Assembly: GCA_016182365.1 (NCBI GenBank) | Contig: JACOXO010000021.1 | Coordinates: 1 to 32,981, forward strand | Reading direction: 5' to 3' | Length of the DNA: 32,981 bases | Source of the DNA: Candidatus Gottesmanbacteria bacterium | GTDB lineage: Bacteria > Patescibacteriota > Microgenomatia > JACOXO01 | In this document: positions 1 to 10,186 of the stretch, in pieces | How the letters are laid out: every line of letters starts with the position of its first letter | Position numbering within the stretch: position 1 is the first letter of the stretch | Translations under genes and position numbers: made by a program | The notes under the pieces: generated by a model | The model's database searches: none | What the model was told of the DNA's origin: nothing | Seen by the model: only the letters and a program-made list of their open reading frames with translations

Positions 1-2
1 TT

Positions 3-338
3 GACCCGATTGGATATACAGACGACTGGAGTTTATCAAGAAAGTTAGGATATAAGGCTGATGCCGTAAGTGGCGCTATCTGCTACCACAAAAACCCAAG
101 AAATCTTCATGAAGTTTATAAGCAAGCATCATGGATAGGTAAGAATGAGTTTATGATCAAAGGCCTTAGAAGGCAGTTTAATTTATTAAGATATAGTTTG
201 CCAATAAGTTTGTTAGTCGGAGTTATAAAAAGCCTTATTTATCGAGAAATTAGATTTATTCCTTTTAAAATAACTTATGATTTTGGTGTTTGGCTTGCAA
301 TTATCAATTCAACAAAAAGTAAAAATTTATATAAATAA
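3..338 (+). CDS. Glycosyltransferase family 2, C-terminal fragment (5' end outside window)
   Basis: Frame 3 is open from the window start: DPIGYTDDWSLSRKLGYKADAVSGAICYHKNPRNLHEVYKQASWIGKNEF..., typical of the GT2 C-terminal region; listed ORF 153..338 is an internal start of this frame. Confidence 0.6.
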   Translation, partial: DPIGYTDDWSLSRKLGYKADAVSGAICYHKNPRNLHEVYKQASWIGKNEFMIKGLRRQFNLLRYSLPISLLVGVIKSLIYREIRFIPFKITYDFGVWLAIINSTKSKNLYK

Positions 339-387
339 AAGATTCTATAAAAGTCTAATGATTCGAATCATCGAACTATCAAATAAG

Positions 388-588
388 CTATTTATTTCTC
401 AGTTTTCTAGTGCCTATTTCCACCATTGCAAGACCGGTAATTGCACTTAATGCTCCAACAACCGGAGCAAATTTACTCAACAAAACACCACCAATTACTA
501 AACCAAATCCAATTGCTTGTAAGGTCTCGGGATTGTGCTGTTGAGAGCTTTTTATCTCTTTAATTATAGGTAATTTTTCGATACTCAT
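388..588 (-). CDS. Small hydrophobic hypothetical protein (66 aa)
   Basis: ORF abutting msrB on the same strand; two hydrophobic Gly/Ala-rich segments. Confidence 0.5.
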   Translation of the reverse strand: MSIEKLPIIKEIKSSQQHNPETLQAIGFGLVIGGVLLSKFAPVVGALSAITGLAMVEIGTRKLRNK

Positions 589-953
589 ATTTTTGACGGT
601 AAAAAATTAAGTGCTAGAGAATTGATACAATAGCGAAGGCCGGTTGGGTCGGGACCATCATTAAATACATGTCCTAAATGAGCTTCACAGTTTTTACATA
701 AGACTTCAGTTCTTTTCATTTCCAGACTATTATCTTGTTCAAGCTTTACATTTCCTTTTTGGATAACATCATAAAAGCTAGGCCAACCGGTGCCTGAATC
801 GAATTTAGTGCTTGAGGAAAATAATGGTTTACCGCAATTAACGCAGATATATGTACCTTTTTGGTTATGTTTATAATATTTTCCTGAAAACGGGGGTTCT
901 GTGCCTTTCAAGAAACAAATATTATATTGCTGTGGTGTGAGTTTATTATTCAT
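585..953 (-). CDS. msrB: Peptide-methionine (R)-S-oxide reductase
   Basis: [21 protein letters not shown], two CxxC motifs (CVNC, CKNC), [20 protein letters not shown] with catalytic Cys. Confidence 0.95.
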   Translation of the reverse strand: MNNKLTPQQYNICFLKGTEPPFSGKYYKHNQKGTYICVNCGKPLFSSSTKFDSGTGWPSFYDVIQKGNVKLEQDNSLEMKRTEVLCKNCEAHLGHVFNDGPDPTGLRYCINSLALNFLPSKI

Positions 954-1239
954 TTATTATTCCAACATGGTCAATTTTAGGAAATCTACTTTTAACTTCT
1001 TCATGAAATTTTTCAGCCAGATTTGAGGAAAACTTAGAATAGCCGGCACCTTCACTTTTTCTGCATAAAATATCTTCATATTTTCTCATAACCGCAAGAA
1101 CTTTCTCTCCTTCAATATTATACGTTCTCTGCCAAGCTTTGGGGTTTTTGGCATAATGACTATGCACCCATTCGAAAGAGTCAAATAACTCTTTATTTTC
1201 ACTAAGCATTGTATCGACAATCTGCTTATACTTAGTCAT
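946..1239 (-). CDS. Conserved-looking hypothetical protein (97 aa)
   Basis: ORF overlapping msrB start by 8 nt in the same orientation; no family recognised. Confidence 0.5.
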   Translation of the reverse strand: MTKYKQIVDTMLSENKELFDSFEWVHSHYAKNPKAWQRTYNIEGEKVLAVMRKYEDILCRKSEGAGYSKFSSNLAEKFHEEVKSRFPKIDHVGIINE

Positions 1240-1290
1240 GTGTTAAAATTATTCTAGGTACTATTATAGTCTAAATACAAAAAACCTAAA

Positions 1291-2691
1291 ATGATAGTTT
1301 TATTAATTTTTATTGGTTTTATACTAAGGATAATTAATATCAACCAAAGTCTGTGGCTTGATGAAGCTGCTCAGGTAATCGAAAGCTCCCTACCTTTTGA
1401 AGCGCAATTTAATATACCCGCTGATTTTCAACCTCCTTTATTTCATCTTCTGCTGCATTTATGGATTAAACTTGGCGGCACTTCTGAGGCATGGATGAGA
1501 TTGCTACCCATAGGGTTAAGTGTAGTTAGTTTAATAATACTGTATAAAATTGTAAATTTTATTTATGGGAACAGAACAGCACTTTTAACAACAACCTTTA
1601 TGGCACTAAATCCTTTTGCTGTATATTATGCTCAAGAATTAAGACCTTACCCTTTATCTTTGTTTACCGCTTTAGTTACAATTTGGGGTTTAGTAAAAAA
1701 GTCCAGACTAATTACAATAATAGGGATTACTTCACTTTTATACGCCACTTATTTTGCCCCATTTTTCATCGTTTCCATATTTATATATATTCTTTTGACA
1801 AATAGAAAAGATGTTGTCTGGTTTGCAAAAAACACAATCATTTCTATCATTATTTTTTTGCCATGGATACCTTCCTTTTTAACACAATTTAAAAACGGTA
1901 CGGATTTAATTACTAAACTTCCGGGTTGGTCGGAGGCCGTATCAACACCTATTGTTAAGGCAATACCTTTAGTATTTGCAAAATTTTTTCTAGGAAGAAT
2001 AAGTATTGATCAAAAAATTATATATGGTGGAGTAATTTTACTTTTAACAACAATTTTTATTTACTTTACATATAAACTCTCTAAAGATAAAAAAAACTAT
2101 TTACCTCTAGTTCTGTTTTGGTCTACCCTTCTCGTATCTTGGTTAACATCATTTTTTGTACCTATTATTGATCCAAAGAGACTACTTTTCATGGTTCCTT
2201 TTTTCTGTCTGATTTTGGGATTGGGAGTTTTAAAAGAAAGTGTTGCTAAAAAAATATTTCTATCAATTATTATCATTATTCCTTTTATTTACGGTTTAAC
2301 AATTTATTACACCAATGAGAGATTTCAAAGGGAACAATGGAAACAGGCAGTAAGATTTGTTGAAAGTAATGGGGACGGTACCCAGGTTGTGATATTTGCC
2401 TTTCCTGCTCCATTTGCACCATATCAGTGGTATTCTCAAAATTTGATTACTACTCTTGCTGTAGCCCCAGATTTTATTGTTAACCAAAACAACCTAGATA
2501 ATATGACCAAACTTCTAGAAGGACGAAAAACAGTGTATTTGTTTCAATATCTAACTGGCCTTACTGATCCTGCAGGATCAATTCAAAAAACATTAGAATT
2601 AAACGGTTATATCAATAATAAAACTTTTGACTTTCCCGGTGTAGGGTTTGTGTATCAATATGATAAAACAGCTTTGGCGGTGGCACCCTAA
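1291..2691 (+). CDS. GT-C superfamily membrane glycosyltransferase (PMT/ArnT-like)
   Basis: Multiple TM segments, N-terminal SLWLDEA motif, ALNPFAVYYAQELRPYPL region typical of GT39/GT83-like enzymes. Confidence 0.8.
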   Translation: MIVLLIFIGFILRIININQSLWLDEAAQVIESSLPFEAQFNIPADFQPPLFHLLLHLWIKLGGTSEAWMRLLPIGLSVVSLIILYKIVNFIYGNRTALLTTTFMALNPFAVYYAQELRPYPLSLFTALVTIWGLVKKSRLITIIGITSLLYATYFAPFFIVSIFIYILLTNRKDVVWFAKNTIISIIIFLPWIPSFLTQFKNGTDLITKLPGWSEAVSTPIVKAIPLVFAKFFLGRISIDQKIIYGGVILLLTTIFIYFTYKLSKDKKNYLPLVLFWSTLLVSWLTSFFVPIIDPKRLLFMVPFFCLILGLGVLKESVAKKIFLSIIIIIPFIYGLTIYYTNERFQREQWKQAVRFVESNGDGTQVVIFAFPAPFAPYQWYSQNLITTLAVAPDFIVNQNNLDNMTKLLEGRKTVYLFQYLTGLTDPAGSIQKTLELNGYINNKTFDFPGVGFVYQYDKTALAVAP

Positions 2692-3370
2692 GGTAGCACT
2701 GCGTTATCTACCCATAGTAAACAGAATAAGAAACCTGCATTTAGAGGATAAACCTATTCTGGAAATAGGCAGTGGTTCTTTAGGGATTACACCATATCTG
2801 GCAAAAAGAGTGACCGGACTGGATATTGATTTTTCCGGTCCTAGCTCTGATTTATTAACCTACGTTTATGGGAGTGTTCTTAAGATTCCTTTTAACAATA
2901 ATGCTTTCGATACAGTCCTAATGGTGGATGTACTTGAACATATTCCTCCTAAAAATAGAAAAAAAGCCATTCAAGAGGCTGTAAGAGTAGCAAAAAAGTT
3001 TCTGGTAATTGCTGTCCCGGAAGGTAGATTATCAGAAAGTGAAGACAAAGAACTTTCTGAATACTATAAATCGGTTTTCCTTAAAGAATTTCCGTTTTAT
3101 AAAGAGCACCTTGAATTTGGACTTCCCAAAAAGGAAGAAATTGTGAATATGGTTAACTTAGCCTGTAAATCGTACTCAAAAAGAGCTACTATTAGAGTAG
3201 AGGGTAATGTAAATATGAAACTGCATAATTTCTTAATGAAGGGATGGATGACAAATAACATTTTTATCGACCTTATTTTTAGGAAATTAATGCTTTTATT
3301 CATACCAATATTTACCAGATTAAATCAAGAACCTGTTTATAGAAAAATATTTTATATAACTTTCAGATAA
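2660..3370 (+). CDS. Class I SAM-dependent methyltransferase
   Basis: ILEIGSGSLG motif I, FDTVLMVDVLEHIPP; ATG at 2660 preferred over the TTG at 2648; overlaps upstream gene. Confidence 0.8.
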   Translation: MIKQLWRWHPKVALRYLPIVNRIRNLHLEDKPILEIGSGSLGITPYLAKRVTGLDIDFSGPSSDLLTYVYGSVLKIPFNNNAFDTVLMVDVLEHIPPKNRKKAIQEAVRVAKKFLVIAVPEGRLSESEDKELSEYYKSVFLKEFPFYKEHLEFGLPKKEEIVNMVNLACKSYSKRATIRVEGNVNMKLHNFLMKGWMTNNIFIDLIFRKLMLLFIPIFTRLNQEPVYRKIFYITFR

Positions 3371-4479
3371 TGAAAATCGCAATCGATATTTCCCAAATTT
3401 GTTATCAGGGATCAGGAGTTGCCAGATACGTTGAGCAGCTAGTTGAACATATGATTAAAAACGATGATAAAAACCAGTATCTTTTATACGGCAACAGTAT
3501 GAGACAGAAGAAAATCTTATTGGACTTTATTTATAAAATGAAAAAATTAAACAGTAATATTGAAAATAAGATTATTGCAATGCCGCAAACACTTGCAGAT
3601 ATACTGTGGAACAAACTGCATATTTTGCCAATCGAAAATTTAATTGGCGAAGTTGATATTTTTCACGCTTCAGATTGGGTTGAGCCTCCGGTCAAAAAGG
3701 CATTAAAAGTAACTACAATACACGATCTTTTGGTTTTTAAGTATCCCGGGTATTTTACTCAAGAAATTATTGATACTCAAAAAAGAAGAATCTCCTGGGT
3801 GTTGGCAGAGTCCAATATGGTTATTGTTGATTCTCATACAACAAAAAATGACCTTATTGATCTTTTTGACTTCCCCAAGGATAAAATTAAGGTTGTGTAT
3901 CCTGGTATTTCCTCTAACTTTAGAAGACAATCAGAAGAAAAAATTAGAGAAGTTAGAGAAAAGTTTAGTTTAAAAAACCCCTATATTTTAAGCGTAGGAA
4001 CTCGAGAGCCAAGAAAGAATGTTGACAAAACAATTGAGGCTTTTGATAAGATTAAAGATTTATTTGATTTTGACCTTGTAATTGTTGGTAAGCTTGGATG
4101 GGGACCGGATAAACGCAGTGGAGATGACAGAGTAAAACTGTTAGGTTATGTTGATGATAAATATTTACCGTCTTTGTATTCCGCGGCATCATGTTTTGTC
4201 TACCCTTCTTTATATGAGGGTTTTGGTTTTCCGATATTGGAGGCTATGGCGTGTGGGAGTGGTGTTGTTACCTCAAAAGGTGGGAGTTTGTCAGAGATAG
4301 GTGGTAAATACGCTGTTTACATTGACCCTTTAGATTCTTCCTCGATAGCATCGGCAATTTTGAAAGTTATAAAAGGTCTAGATAAGAAAACAATAAATGA
4401 TGCAGCTAGCTGGGCCAGAAGTTTTAATTGGGATCATACTGCAAGGGAAATTATTAAAATTTACAACTCTTTGCATTGA
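3370..4479 (+). CDS. Glycosyltransferase family 4
   Basis: MKIAIDISQICYQGSGVARYVEQL, VGTREPRKNVDKTIEAF, SLYEGFGFPILEAMACG (E-x7-E). Confidence 0.9.
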   Translation: MKIAIDISQICYQGSGVARYVEQLVEHMIKNDDKNQYLLYGNSMRQKKILLDFIYKMKKLNSNIENKIIAMPQTLADILWNKLHILPIENLIGEVDIFHASDWVEPPVKKALKVTTIHDLLVFKYPGYFTQEIIDTQKRRISWVLAESNMVIVDSHTTKNDLIDLFDFPKDKIKVVYPGISSNFRRQSEEKIREVREKFSLKNPYILSVGTREPRKNVDKTIEAFDKIKDLFDFDLVIVGKLGWGPDKRSGDDRVKLLGYVDDKYLPSLYSAASCFVYPSLYEGFGFPILEAMACGSGVVTSKGGSLSEIGGKYAVYIDPLDSSSIASAILKVIKGLDKKTINDAASWARSFNWDHTAREIIKIYNSLH

Positions 4480-4483
4480 CAAT

Positions 4484-5602
4484 ATGAAAATTGCAATTGA
4501 TGGTAATGAAGCAAACGCCCCCAAACGGGTAGGCATAGGAGAGTATGCTTTTAATCTCCTTTGTGGACTTGCAAAATACCAGGACAGACACAGTTTTTCT
4601 GTCTTTTTTAAAGATAGTCCTACAGCGGATTTACCCCAACAGACCAATAAATGGAAATATTTTCAGCTCAAACCTTCTTTTTTATGGAGCCAGATTGCTT
4701 TTCCTTATTATCTTATTACACACAAGAATTATGATCTAGTTTTTTCTCCAACTCATTATGGACCAAGACTCAGTCCAATTCCTTCAATTATATCGGTGAT
4801 GGATCTTTCCTATCTTTATTATCCTCAGCTTTTTAAAAAGCAGGATCTTTATAAATTAACTGATTGGACTTCCTACTCTGTAAAGCAAGCAACATATATT
4901 TTTACAATAAGCGAATTTACAAAAAAAGATATCATTAAAAATTACAGGGTAAGTCAGGAAAAAGTTATTGTAACTTATCCTGGTTACAACAATAAAATTT
5001 ACAATATTAATTATACAAATAGCGATGTTGTAAGGATAAAAAAGAAATATTCACTAGATCAATATTTAATCTTTGTGGGTACCATTCAACCGCGTAAAAA
5101 TATTTCCAAGCTTGTAGAAGCTTATAAAATTCTTCTTGGCAAACACCCGCACTTAAAGCTTGTTATTGTAGGTAAAAAAGGTTGGCTATATGAATCCGTA
5201 TTTAATATTTTAGTTCCTTATATAAAAGAGGGAAAAGTACACTATATGGGTTACCTTCCTGATAATGAGATAGTACTTTTGTATCAAGGGGCATTGGCAT
5301 TTGTTTTACCTTCTTTGTATGAAGGTTTTGGTTTAACGGTTGTTGAGGCCATGGCTTCAGGTTGTCCAATTGCTGTATCTAATGTATCAAGTCTTCCGGA
5401 GATTGCCGGTGAAAGCGGGTTCTATTTTAATCCAAACGAGGTATCAGATATTGCCCAAAAAATTGACAAAATACTTGATCTTACAACGTCTCAAAGAGCA
5501 GATGTTATAAGAAATGGGATACTTAAAGCAAGCCAGTATTCTTGGGACAAATGTGCAAGGAAAACAATTGAGGTAATGGAGAAAATTAAGACTAATAATT
5601 AG
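4484..5602 (+). CDS. Glycosyltransferase family 4
   Basis: MKIAIDGNEANAPKRVGIGEYAFNLL at ATG 4484; VGTIQPRKNISKLVEAY, SLYEGFGLTVVEAMASG; ORF track start at 4397 overextends into the previous gene. Confidence 0.9.
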   Translation: MKIAIDGNEANAPKRVGIGEYAFNLLCGLAKYQDRHSFSVFFKDSPTADLPQQTNKWKYFQLKPSFLWSQIAFPYYLITHKNYDLVFSPTHYGPRLSPIPSIISVMDLSYLYYPQLFKKQDLYKLTDWTSYSVKQATYIFTISEFTKKDIIKNYRVSQEKVIVTYPGYNNKIYNINYTNSDVVRIKKKYSLDQYLIFVGTIQPRKNISKLVEAYKILLGKHPHLKLVIVGKKGWLYESVFNILVPYIKEGKVHYMGYLPDNEIVLLYQGALAFVLPSLYEGFGLTVVEAMASGCPIAVSNVSSLPEIAGESGFYFNPNEVSDIAQKIDKILDLTTSQRADVIRNGILKASQYSWDKCARKTIEVMEKIKTNN

Positions 5603-5617
5603 TATATAATAGAAAGT

Positions 5618-6211
5618 ATGAAAGATCGAATGGGTAATCAATTATCAGCTGATCAAATTATTCAAAAAGCTTCAAACAGATTCGGGAACTATTTATTAGA
5701 TTTTGAGCTGATGCTTCTCCGCTTCGTCGGTCATATTCCTTTTTCATTTATCAGGAAATTCATATATAGAATATCAGGTGTTAGAATTGGTAAAGGATCA
5801 ACCATACACATGTGGTGTAATTTTTTTAATCCGTATGGAGTTTCAATAGGGGAGGATACTATCATTGGCGATCATGCTTTTCTTGATGGTAGGGCAAAAC
5901 TCACAATAGGCAATCATGTTGATATTGGTTCAAGTGTGCTTATTTATAATTCAGAACATGATGTTGATGCAGCCAACTTTACAGCTATAGAGGAGCCGGT
6001 TGTTATAGAAGACTATGTTTATATAGGAGCCAGAGTTACGATATTGCCAGGAGTTAAAATCCAAAAGGGAGCTGTTGTTGCATCAGGAGCAGTTGTTACT
6101 AAAGATGTTGTTTCGATGTCTATTGTAGGCGGTGTTCCGGCAAAAGAGATTCGGATAAGAAAATTAACTAAACTTGAATACAAGTTAGGAAGAGCAAGAC
6201 TATTTCAATAA
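5618..6211 (+). CDS. Left-handed beta-helix (hexapeptide repeat) acyltransferase
   Basis: IGKGSTIHMWCNFFNPYGVSIGEDTIIGDHAFLDGRAKLTIGNHVDIGSSVLIYNSEHD...YIGARVTILPGVKIQKGAVVASGAVVTKDV. Confidence 0.9.
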   Translation: MKDRMGNQLSADQIIQKASNRFGNYLLDFELMLLRFVGHIPFSFIRKFIYRISGVRIGKGSTIHMWCNFFNPYGVSIGEDTIIGDHAFLDGRAKLTIGNHVDIGSSVLIYNSEHDVDAANFTAIEEPVVIEDYVYIGARVTILPGVKIQKGAVVASGAVVTKDVVSMSIVGGVPAKEIRIRKLTKLEYKLGRARLFQ

Positions 6212-7113
6212 TGATACTTTCTGTTGTTATTGTTTCATATAATACAAAAGAACTTCTTAGTAAATGCCTTCAGTCTTTAGATGCTTCTTTGAAATCGGCC
6301 GGGCTTTTGTCAAAAAGTGAGATTATTGTTGTTGATAATGCTTCAACTGATGGAAGTGTTGAAATGATACAAAAAAAATTCCCCAAAGTTGTTCTTATAA
6401 AAAACTCGGCTAATCTGGGGTTTGGAGGTGCAAATAATCAGGGAATAAGGCAAACTAAAGGTGATTTCGTACTTTTATTAAATAGCGATACGGTTCTTTA
6501 CCCAACTACAATAAAATCTTCTTTAGATGAGATTGCTAAAACGAAAGCTGATATTTTAGGTCCAGCACTTTTAAATCCCGATGAATCAGTCCAACAGTCT
6601 GTTGGTTACTTTCCTAATCTTGTCCGTGTTTTTTTATGGATGTTGTTTTTGGATAATATTCCACTTGTTTATAATCTAATAAAACCTTACCACGTTAAGG
6701 TAAGTTCATTTTATAAATCAGATCATTGGGTCGATTGGGTAACAGCTGCTTATTTTTTGGCAAGAAGTAAAGTTTTTGCAAAAAATTTATTTGACCCAAA
6801 AGTTTTTATGTATGCTGAAGAAGTAGAACTTTGCTATAGAATCAAAAAGCAGGGTTTTAAGATTTTGTATTCTCCTGTTTCCACCCTTCTACATTTAAAG
6901 GGAGGATCAGGTTCTGGTCAAACTGCCGGAATCAAAGAGGAGCTTTATGGAATTGAATATATTTACAGAAAACACAGCAATATCCTCGCTTTTCTGGTTG
7001 TAAAACTATTACTTACGCTTGGAGCGTTACTTCGTATCTTTATCTTTGGTATAATGTTAAAGAGTGAAAAAAGAAAAAAAAGTTATCTCGAATATCTTAA
7101 ACTGGTGGGATAA
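6211..7113 (+). CDS. Glycosyltransferase family 2 (rhamnosyltransferase-like)
   Basis: SVVIVSYNTKELLSKCLQSL, EIIVVDNASTDGSVEMI, NLGFGGANNQGI, LLLNSDTV. Confidence 0.92.
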   Translation: MILSVVIVSYNTKELLSKCLQSLDASLKSAGLLSKSEIIVVDNASTDGSVEMIQKKFPKVVLIKNSANLGFGGANNQGIRQTKGDFVLLLNSDTVLYPTTIKSSLDEIAKTKADILGPALLNPDESVQQSVGYFPNLVRVFLWMLFLDNIPLVYNLIKPYHVKVSSFYKSDHWVDWVTAAYFLARSKVFAKNLFDPKVFMYAEEVELCYRIKKQGFKILYSPVSTLLHLKGGSGSGQTAGIKEELYGIEYIYRKHSNILAFLVVKLLLTLGALLRIFIFGIMLKSEKRKKSYLEYLKLVG

Positions 7114-10100
7114 TAACCTGCTTACAATTCTTGCAGGTTTCTTGCTTATTTTTCTACCTCTTTACCCTAAGATTCCACTTTTTGATATCCTTCCCGGATA
7201 TATTGTCAGGGTGCGTATTGAAGACTTTCTTATACTTTTTACAATATTAGTTTGGTTTATTTGGCTAATAAGGGGCAAGATATCTTTAGGACGAAATCCT
7301 TTATTTAAACCGGTTGTTATTTATCTGGTAATAGGGTTATTGTCGGTTCTATCAGCGGTATTTATAATACAAACAGTTCCATTTGAATTCTTGCATGTCC
7401 AGAAAACACTGCTTCATTATTTCAGGCGAATTGAATATTTCTCTTTGTTTTTTATCCTTTTTTCGGCAGTAAGAAGTATTAAAGATGTAAAAAGGTATAT
7501 ATTTATTATTTTTGCCACTTTGGTTTTGGTAAACGTGTACGGTTTTGGTCAAAAATATCTATACTGGCCTGCTTTTTCGACAATGAATAGGGAGTTTTCT
7601 AAGGGATGGCTTCTTTATTTAACAGAACATTCCAGAGTTCTTTCCACTTTTGGCGGTCATTATGATCTTGCTGCTTATCTTATGATGGCTCTGACATTTT
7701 GTATCGCACTTTTCTTTGCTTACAAAAAAACAATAAGTAAGCTTGCGATGTTTGTAATTATTGCTGCCTCATTCTGGCTTCTGATTCTTACAGCTTCAAG
7801 GACTTCTTTTTTGGCTTACCTTGCAGGAGCATCGGTTGTCGTATTATTGTGGGTATTTAAGAAAAACCTAGGATGGGTATTTACCAGGTGGTTTGCTGTA
7901 ATCTTCTTAAGTGTTATTTTCATGCTTTCATTTGGTGATTTGTCAGACAGATTCACAAAACTTCTTAAACTTGATCAAAGATTCGGTGGACTTAAAAATG
8001 TGCTTTTAAGGCCAGCCACTAATCCTCCTCCAGAAAAAGCAGTTTTTTTGGTTAATAATTTAAATGCTGTTACTTCAAAAAGTGACCAGCCGCCAACAAC
8101 TGTAAAACCCGGAAGCGAAGTACCGGTTGACGTAACCGGAGATACAACCCAACCTATTCTGGATGAAGAAACAGGAGAAACAATCTATGTAGAGCGTACT
8201 TATTCCAATGCAGCACTACAGTATGACTTATCAACAGGAATAAGGTTAGATGCTCTCTGGCCTAGGGCAATTGCCGGATTTACTAGAAATCCATTATTGG
8301 GTTCAGGATATGCTACTTTAACAAAAACCAATATCAATGAGTTTACCGAGGCAGAATCGACAGATAATGATTACTTAAGAATGCTAGGTGAAACTGGTGC
8401 GTTGGGAACAATTGCTTTTTTGGGAATTATTGTAATTGCTGTTATAACCATTTGGAAATCATTAGGAGGTATTGAAGACCCTGTATTTTACGCTGTCTGT
8501 ATTGCAACAATTGGTTTAACAGCTGGAATGTTGGTTAACGCGGTTTATATAGACGTTTTTGAAGCTTCAAAAGTTGCTTATGTCTACTGGGCATTTCTAG
8601 GTCTTACATTAGGTGGTATTCATGTTTCAAGAAAAGAAATAGAAAAGGATAGAAAACCTTTAAAAATCCCGTTTGATTTTCCCAGATTTAGAAACAGTTT
8701 TCTGGAAGGAATTAGAAGCGATAAATTTTTATTAACACTTGTATTAATTGCTGCATTTTATGTCAGGCTTTACCGGATTGATAACCCTATTGCCGATTGG
8801 CATTCATGGCGCCAGTCTGATACTGCTGCGGTTACGCGAAATTATATTAAGCAAGGAGGTATAAATTTTTTATATCCCACTTTTGACGATTTATCATCGA
8901 TACCATCGGGTCAACCCAATCCTAGGGGACTTAGAATGGTTGAGTTTCCAATTTACAACGCAGTTTCTGTAATTGTAAAATACGTCATTCCTGAAGGTCC
9001 TCTTGAAAGGTCTATGCGTCTTACTTCAATATTTTTCTCATTAGGATCGATTGTTTTCTTATTCAGGTTAACAAAAAAGTACATAAATAGAAGAACCGGT
9101 TATATAACGTCTATATTATTTGCTATTCTCCCTTACAATATTTACTTTAGCAGGGTAATTTTACCTGAGCCCACACTGGTGTTTTTCATATTAGGAACTT
9201 TATATTTCTTCGACTGTTTTTTTACCTTATCTAAATTTAAATATTTCGTTCTTTGTGGTCTGTTTGCTGCAGCAGCATTTCTTATTAAACCTTTTGCTGC
9301 TTTTTTCTTCTTACCTATAATTTATCTAGGATATAGAAAATATAGACTTAAGATTTTTAGCCAAAAAGAATTGTATTTACTTGCTTTGATTATAATTTTG
9401 CCATTTATTTTTTGGAGAGTGTGGATAAGCAATTTTCCGGAAGGTATTCCTGCTTATCAGTGGCTATTAAACGGGGACGGGATAAGATTTAAAGGTGCAT
9501 TTTTCCAATGGATTTTTGCCGATAGGATAGGAAGACTTATATTAGGATATTGGGGTTTACCGCTTCTGGTTCTAGGCATTTTGGTTAGGCCAGCAAAAGC
9601 AGAGGGTTGGTTTTTCAGGTTTTTAGGAATTGGTTCTTTAATTTATTTATTTGTAATAGCAACAGGTAACGTACGGCATGATTATTATCAGACAATGATT
9701 ATTCCAGCAGTTGTAGTATTTGTTGCAAAAGGAATTGACTATTTACTGTCTTTTCCAAAAGATTTCCCAAAACCATTATCAATTGGTATTGCAATTTTAT
9801 GTGTTTTATTTATGGAAGCATTTGGTTGGTATCAAATCCGCGACTTTTTTAATATAAACCACCAGGAAATTGTTGAGGCCGGAAAAGCAGTAGATGAAAA
9901 TACACATAGATATGCTCTGGTAATTGCTCCATATGGTGGAGATACGGCTTTCTTATATCAAACAAACAGATCTGGCTGGCCGATTGTTGAGAATTCAATT
10001 GATTATCTTATAAAAAATGGTGCGGATTATTACGTAGGCACTAATTTTGATGACCAGACTAATAAATTGCTAGAAATTGCCAAAGACCCATATAACTCAT

Positions 10101-10180
10101 TAGGATATAAAGTCATCAAAAAAACTGATAATTATGTTTTGATTAGAATAGTTCCTGAAAATAAACTTCCAAAAGATTAA
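7064..10180 (+). CDS. Two-domain membrane protein: O-antigen ligase-like N-terminal half fused to GT-C (PMT_2-like) C-terminal half
   Basis: N-half: LLILTASRTSFLAYLAG, NPLLGSGYATLTKTN...STDNDYLRMLGETGALGTIAFLGI; C-half: FYVRLYRIDNPIADWHSWRQSDTAAVTRNY...YNIYFSRVILPEPTLVFFILGTLYFFDCFF; one uninterrupted 1038-aa ORF. Confidence 0.8.
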   Translation: MKKEKKVISNILNWWDNNLLTILAGFLLIFLPLYPKIPLFDILPGYIVRVRIEDFLILFTILVWFIWLIRGKISLGRNPLFKPVVIYLVIGLLSVLSAVFIIQTVPFEFLHVQKTLLHYFRRIEYFSLFFILFSAVRSIKDVKRYIFIIFATLVLVNVYGFGQKYLYWPAFSTMNREFSKGWLLYLTEHSRVLSTFGGHYDLAAYLMMALTFCIALFFAYKKTISKLAMFVIIAASFWLLILTASRTSFLAYLAGASVVVLLWVFKKNLGWVFTRWFAVIFLSVIFMLSFGDLSDRFTKLLKLDQRFGGLKNVLLRPATNPPPEKAVFLVNNLNAVTSKSDQPPTTVKPGSEVPVDVTGDTTQPILDEETGETIYVERTYSNAALQYDLSTGIRLDALWPRAIAGFTRNPLLGSGYATLTKTNINEFTEAESTDNDYLRMLGETGALGTIAFLGIIVIAVITIWKSLGGIEDPVFYAVCIATIGLTAGMLVNAVYIDVFEASKVAYVYWAFLGLTLGGIHVSRKEIEKDRKPLKIPFDFPRFRNSFLEGIRSDKFLLTLVLIAAFYVRLYRIDNPIADWHSWRQSDTAAVTRNYIKQGGINFLYPTFDDLSSIPSGQPNPRGLRMVEFPIYNAVSVIVKYVIPEGPLERSMRLTSIFFSLGSIVFLFRLTKKYINRRTGYITSILFAILPYNIYFSRVILPEPTLVFFILGTLYFFDCFFTLSKFKYFVLCGLFAAAAFLIKPFAAFFFLPIIYLGYRKYRLKIFSQKELYLLALIIILPFIFWRVWISNFPEGIPAYQWLLNGDGIRFKGAFFQWIFADRIGRLILGYWGLPLLVLGILVRPAKAEGWFFRFLGIGSLIYLFVIATGNVRHDYYQTMIIPAVVVFVAKGIDYLLSFPKDFPKPLSIGIAILCVLFMEAFGWYQIRDFFNINHQEIVEAGKAVDENTHRYALVIAPYGGDTAFLYQTNRSGWPIVENSIDYLIKNGADYYVGTNFDDQTNKLLEIAKDPYNSLGYKVIKKTDNYVLIRIVPENKLPKD

Positions 10181-10186
10181 GACTGT

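Noticed and set aside
640-660. GGTTGGGTCGGGACC as a fourth copy of the palindromic element
   Set aside because: It encodes the conserved MsrB segment GPDPTGL and lacks the double-hairpin architecture
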